Assembly (NCBI GenBank): GCA_039683095.1 | Contig: JBDKSB010000012.1 | Span: forward strand, 156,293 to 220,292 | DNA length: 64,000 nucleotides | From: Acidobacteriota bacterium | Lineage (GTDB): Bacteria; Acidobacteriota; Aminicenantia; Aminicenantales; Saccharicenantaceae | Direction of reading: 5' to 3' | Shown: piece by piece, positions 64,000 through 64,000 of the stretch | How the letters are laid out: the number at the start of each line of letters is the position of its first letter | How positions within the stretch are numbered: position 1 is the first letter of the stretch | Notes under the pieces: generated by a model | The model's database searches: none | Told to the model about the DNA's origin: nothing | What the model saw: only the letters and a program-made list of their open reading frames with translations | Program-made: the position numbers and the translations under genes

Positions 64000-64000
64000 C

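Larger units (their letters stand above)
59285..64000 (-). mobile_element. Partial prophage (tail module)
   Basis: Four collinear minus-strand genes (tape-measure C-terminus, discoidin-like tail protein, large CBM-bearing tail protein, fibre-like protein) are tightly packed with 0-9 bp gaps. GC is a little lower than in the flanks. No integrase, lysin or repressor is in the window. The low-coordinate end stops about 190 bp from the tRNA-Lys 5' side; I see no duplicated tRNA end that would mark an attachment site. Confidence 0.65.

Overview
The window is high-GC (mostly about two-thirds G+C by eye), densely packed bacterial chromosome. It comes from an organism with an outer membrane: BamA, a Skp-like chaperone, LolC/LolD, many lipoprotein signal peptides and FabZ are all present. 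Sigma-70-type promoters with 17-nt spacers recur. The mix of genes (LonB-like protease, SDR-type threonine dehydrogenase, DUF885-type secreted proteins, S55-domain protein, M14 and M48 peptidases, SpoIID in a diderm) suggests an Acidobacteria-like or Candidatus Aminicenantes-like lineage. That placement is inference and was not tested by search.

Layout. 1-8.6 kb: the body of an SDR threonine dehydrogenase, a DUF488 protein, then on the minus strand a URO-D family enzyme, a small membrane protein, spermidine synthase, a SpoIID-domain protein and an alpha-galactosidase-like lipoprotein. 8.7-19.3 kb: a very large M14-type peptidase, a sigma-54 activator convergent with a five-module GGDEF protein, then a LolA-like protein and an M48 lipoprotein. 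19.3-27.1 kb: an eight-gene minus-strand run ribH-nusB-lysS-lolC-lolD-bamA-skp-fabZ that joins core metabolism to envelope assembly. 27.2-38.9 kb: LonB-like protease, pseudouridine synthase, two MacB-like permeases, a low-GC islet with an M15 peptidase remnant, an AlaX-type editing protein, RNase HIII, an amidohydrolase and EF-P. 38.9-53.9 kb: a secreted propeller protein and an S55 protein, an SDR, FabH, a DUF885-like protein with a destroyed metal site, TatD-YajQ-polyprenyl synthase-CYTH, RpoZ, an NSS transporter, and a MinD-like ATPase with a J-like partner. 53.9-59.3 kb: ATP-grasp, FG-GAP lipoprotein, thioredoxin-like protein, LamG-like lipoprotein, aldo/keto reductase and tRNA-Lys(CUU). 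59.3-64 kb: part of a phage tail module that runs off the window end.

The most unusual non-coding structure is a repeat of about 205 bp. Two full copies (56853-57056 and 58813-59017) are bounded by the inverted repeat GCCTTGGCTAACG...CGTTAGCCAAGGC. They share a 20-nt core at the same internal offset. A third, end-only copy lies at 4057-4096. In all three cases the same end of the element abuts the 3' end of a minus-strand gene (SpoIID gene, LamG-like gene, tRNA-Lys). No transposase is encoded. The element is MITE-like or a 3'-end RNA element. It is the best candidate here for something undescribed.
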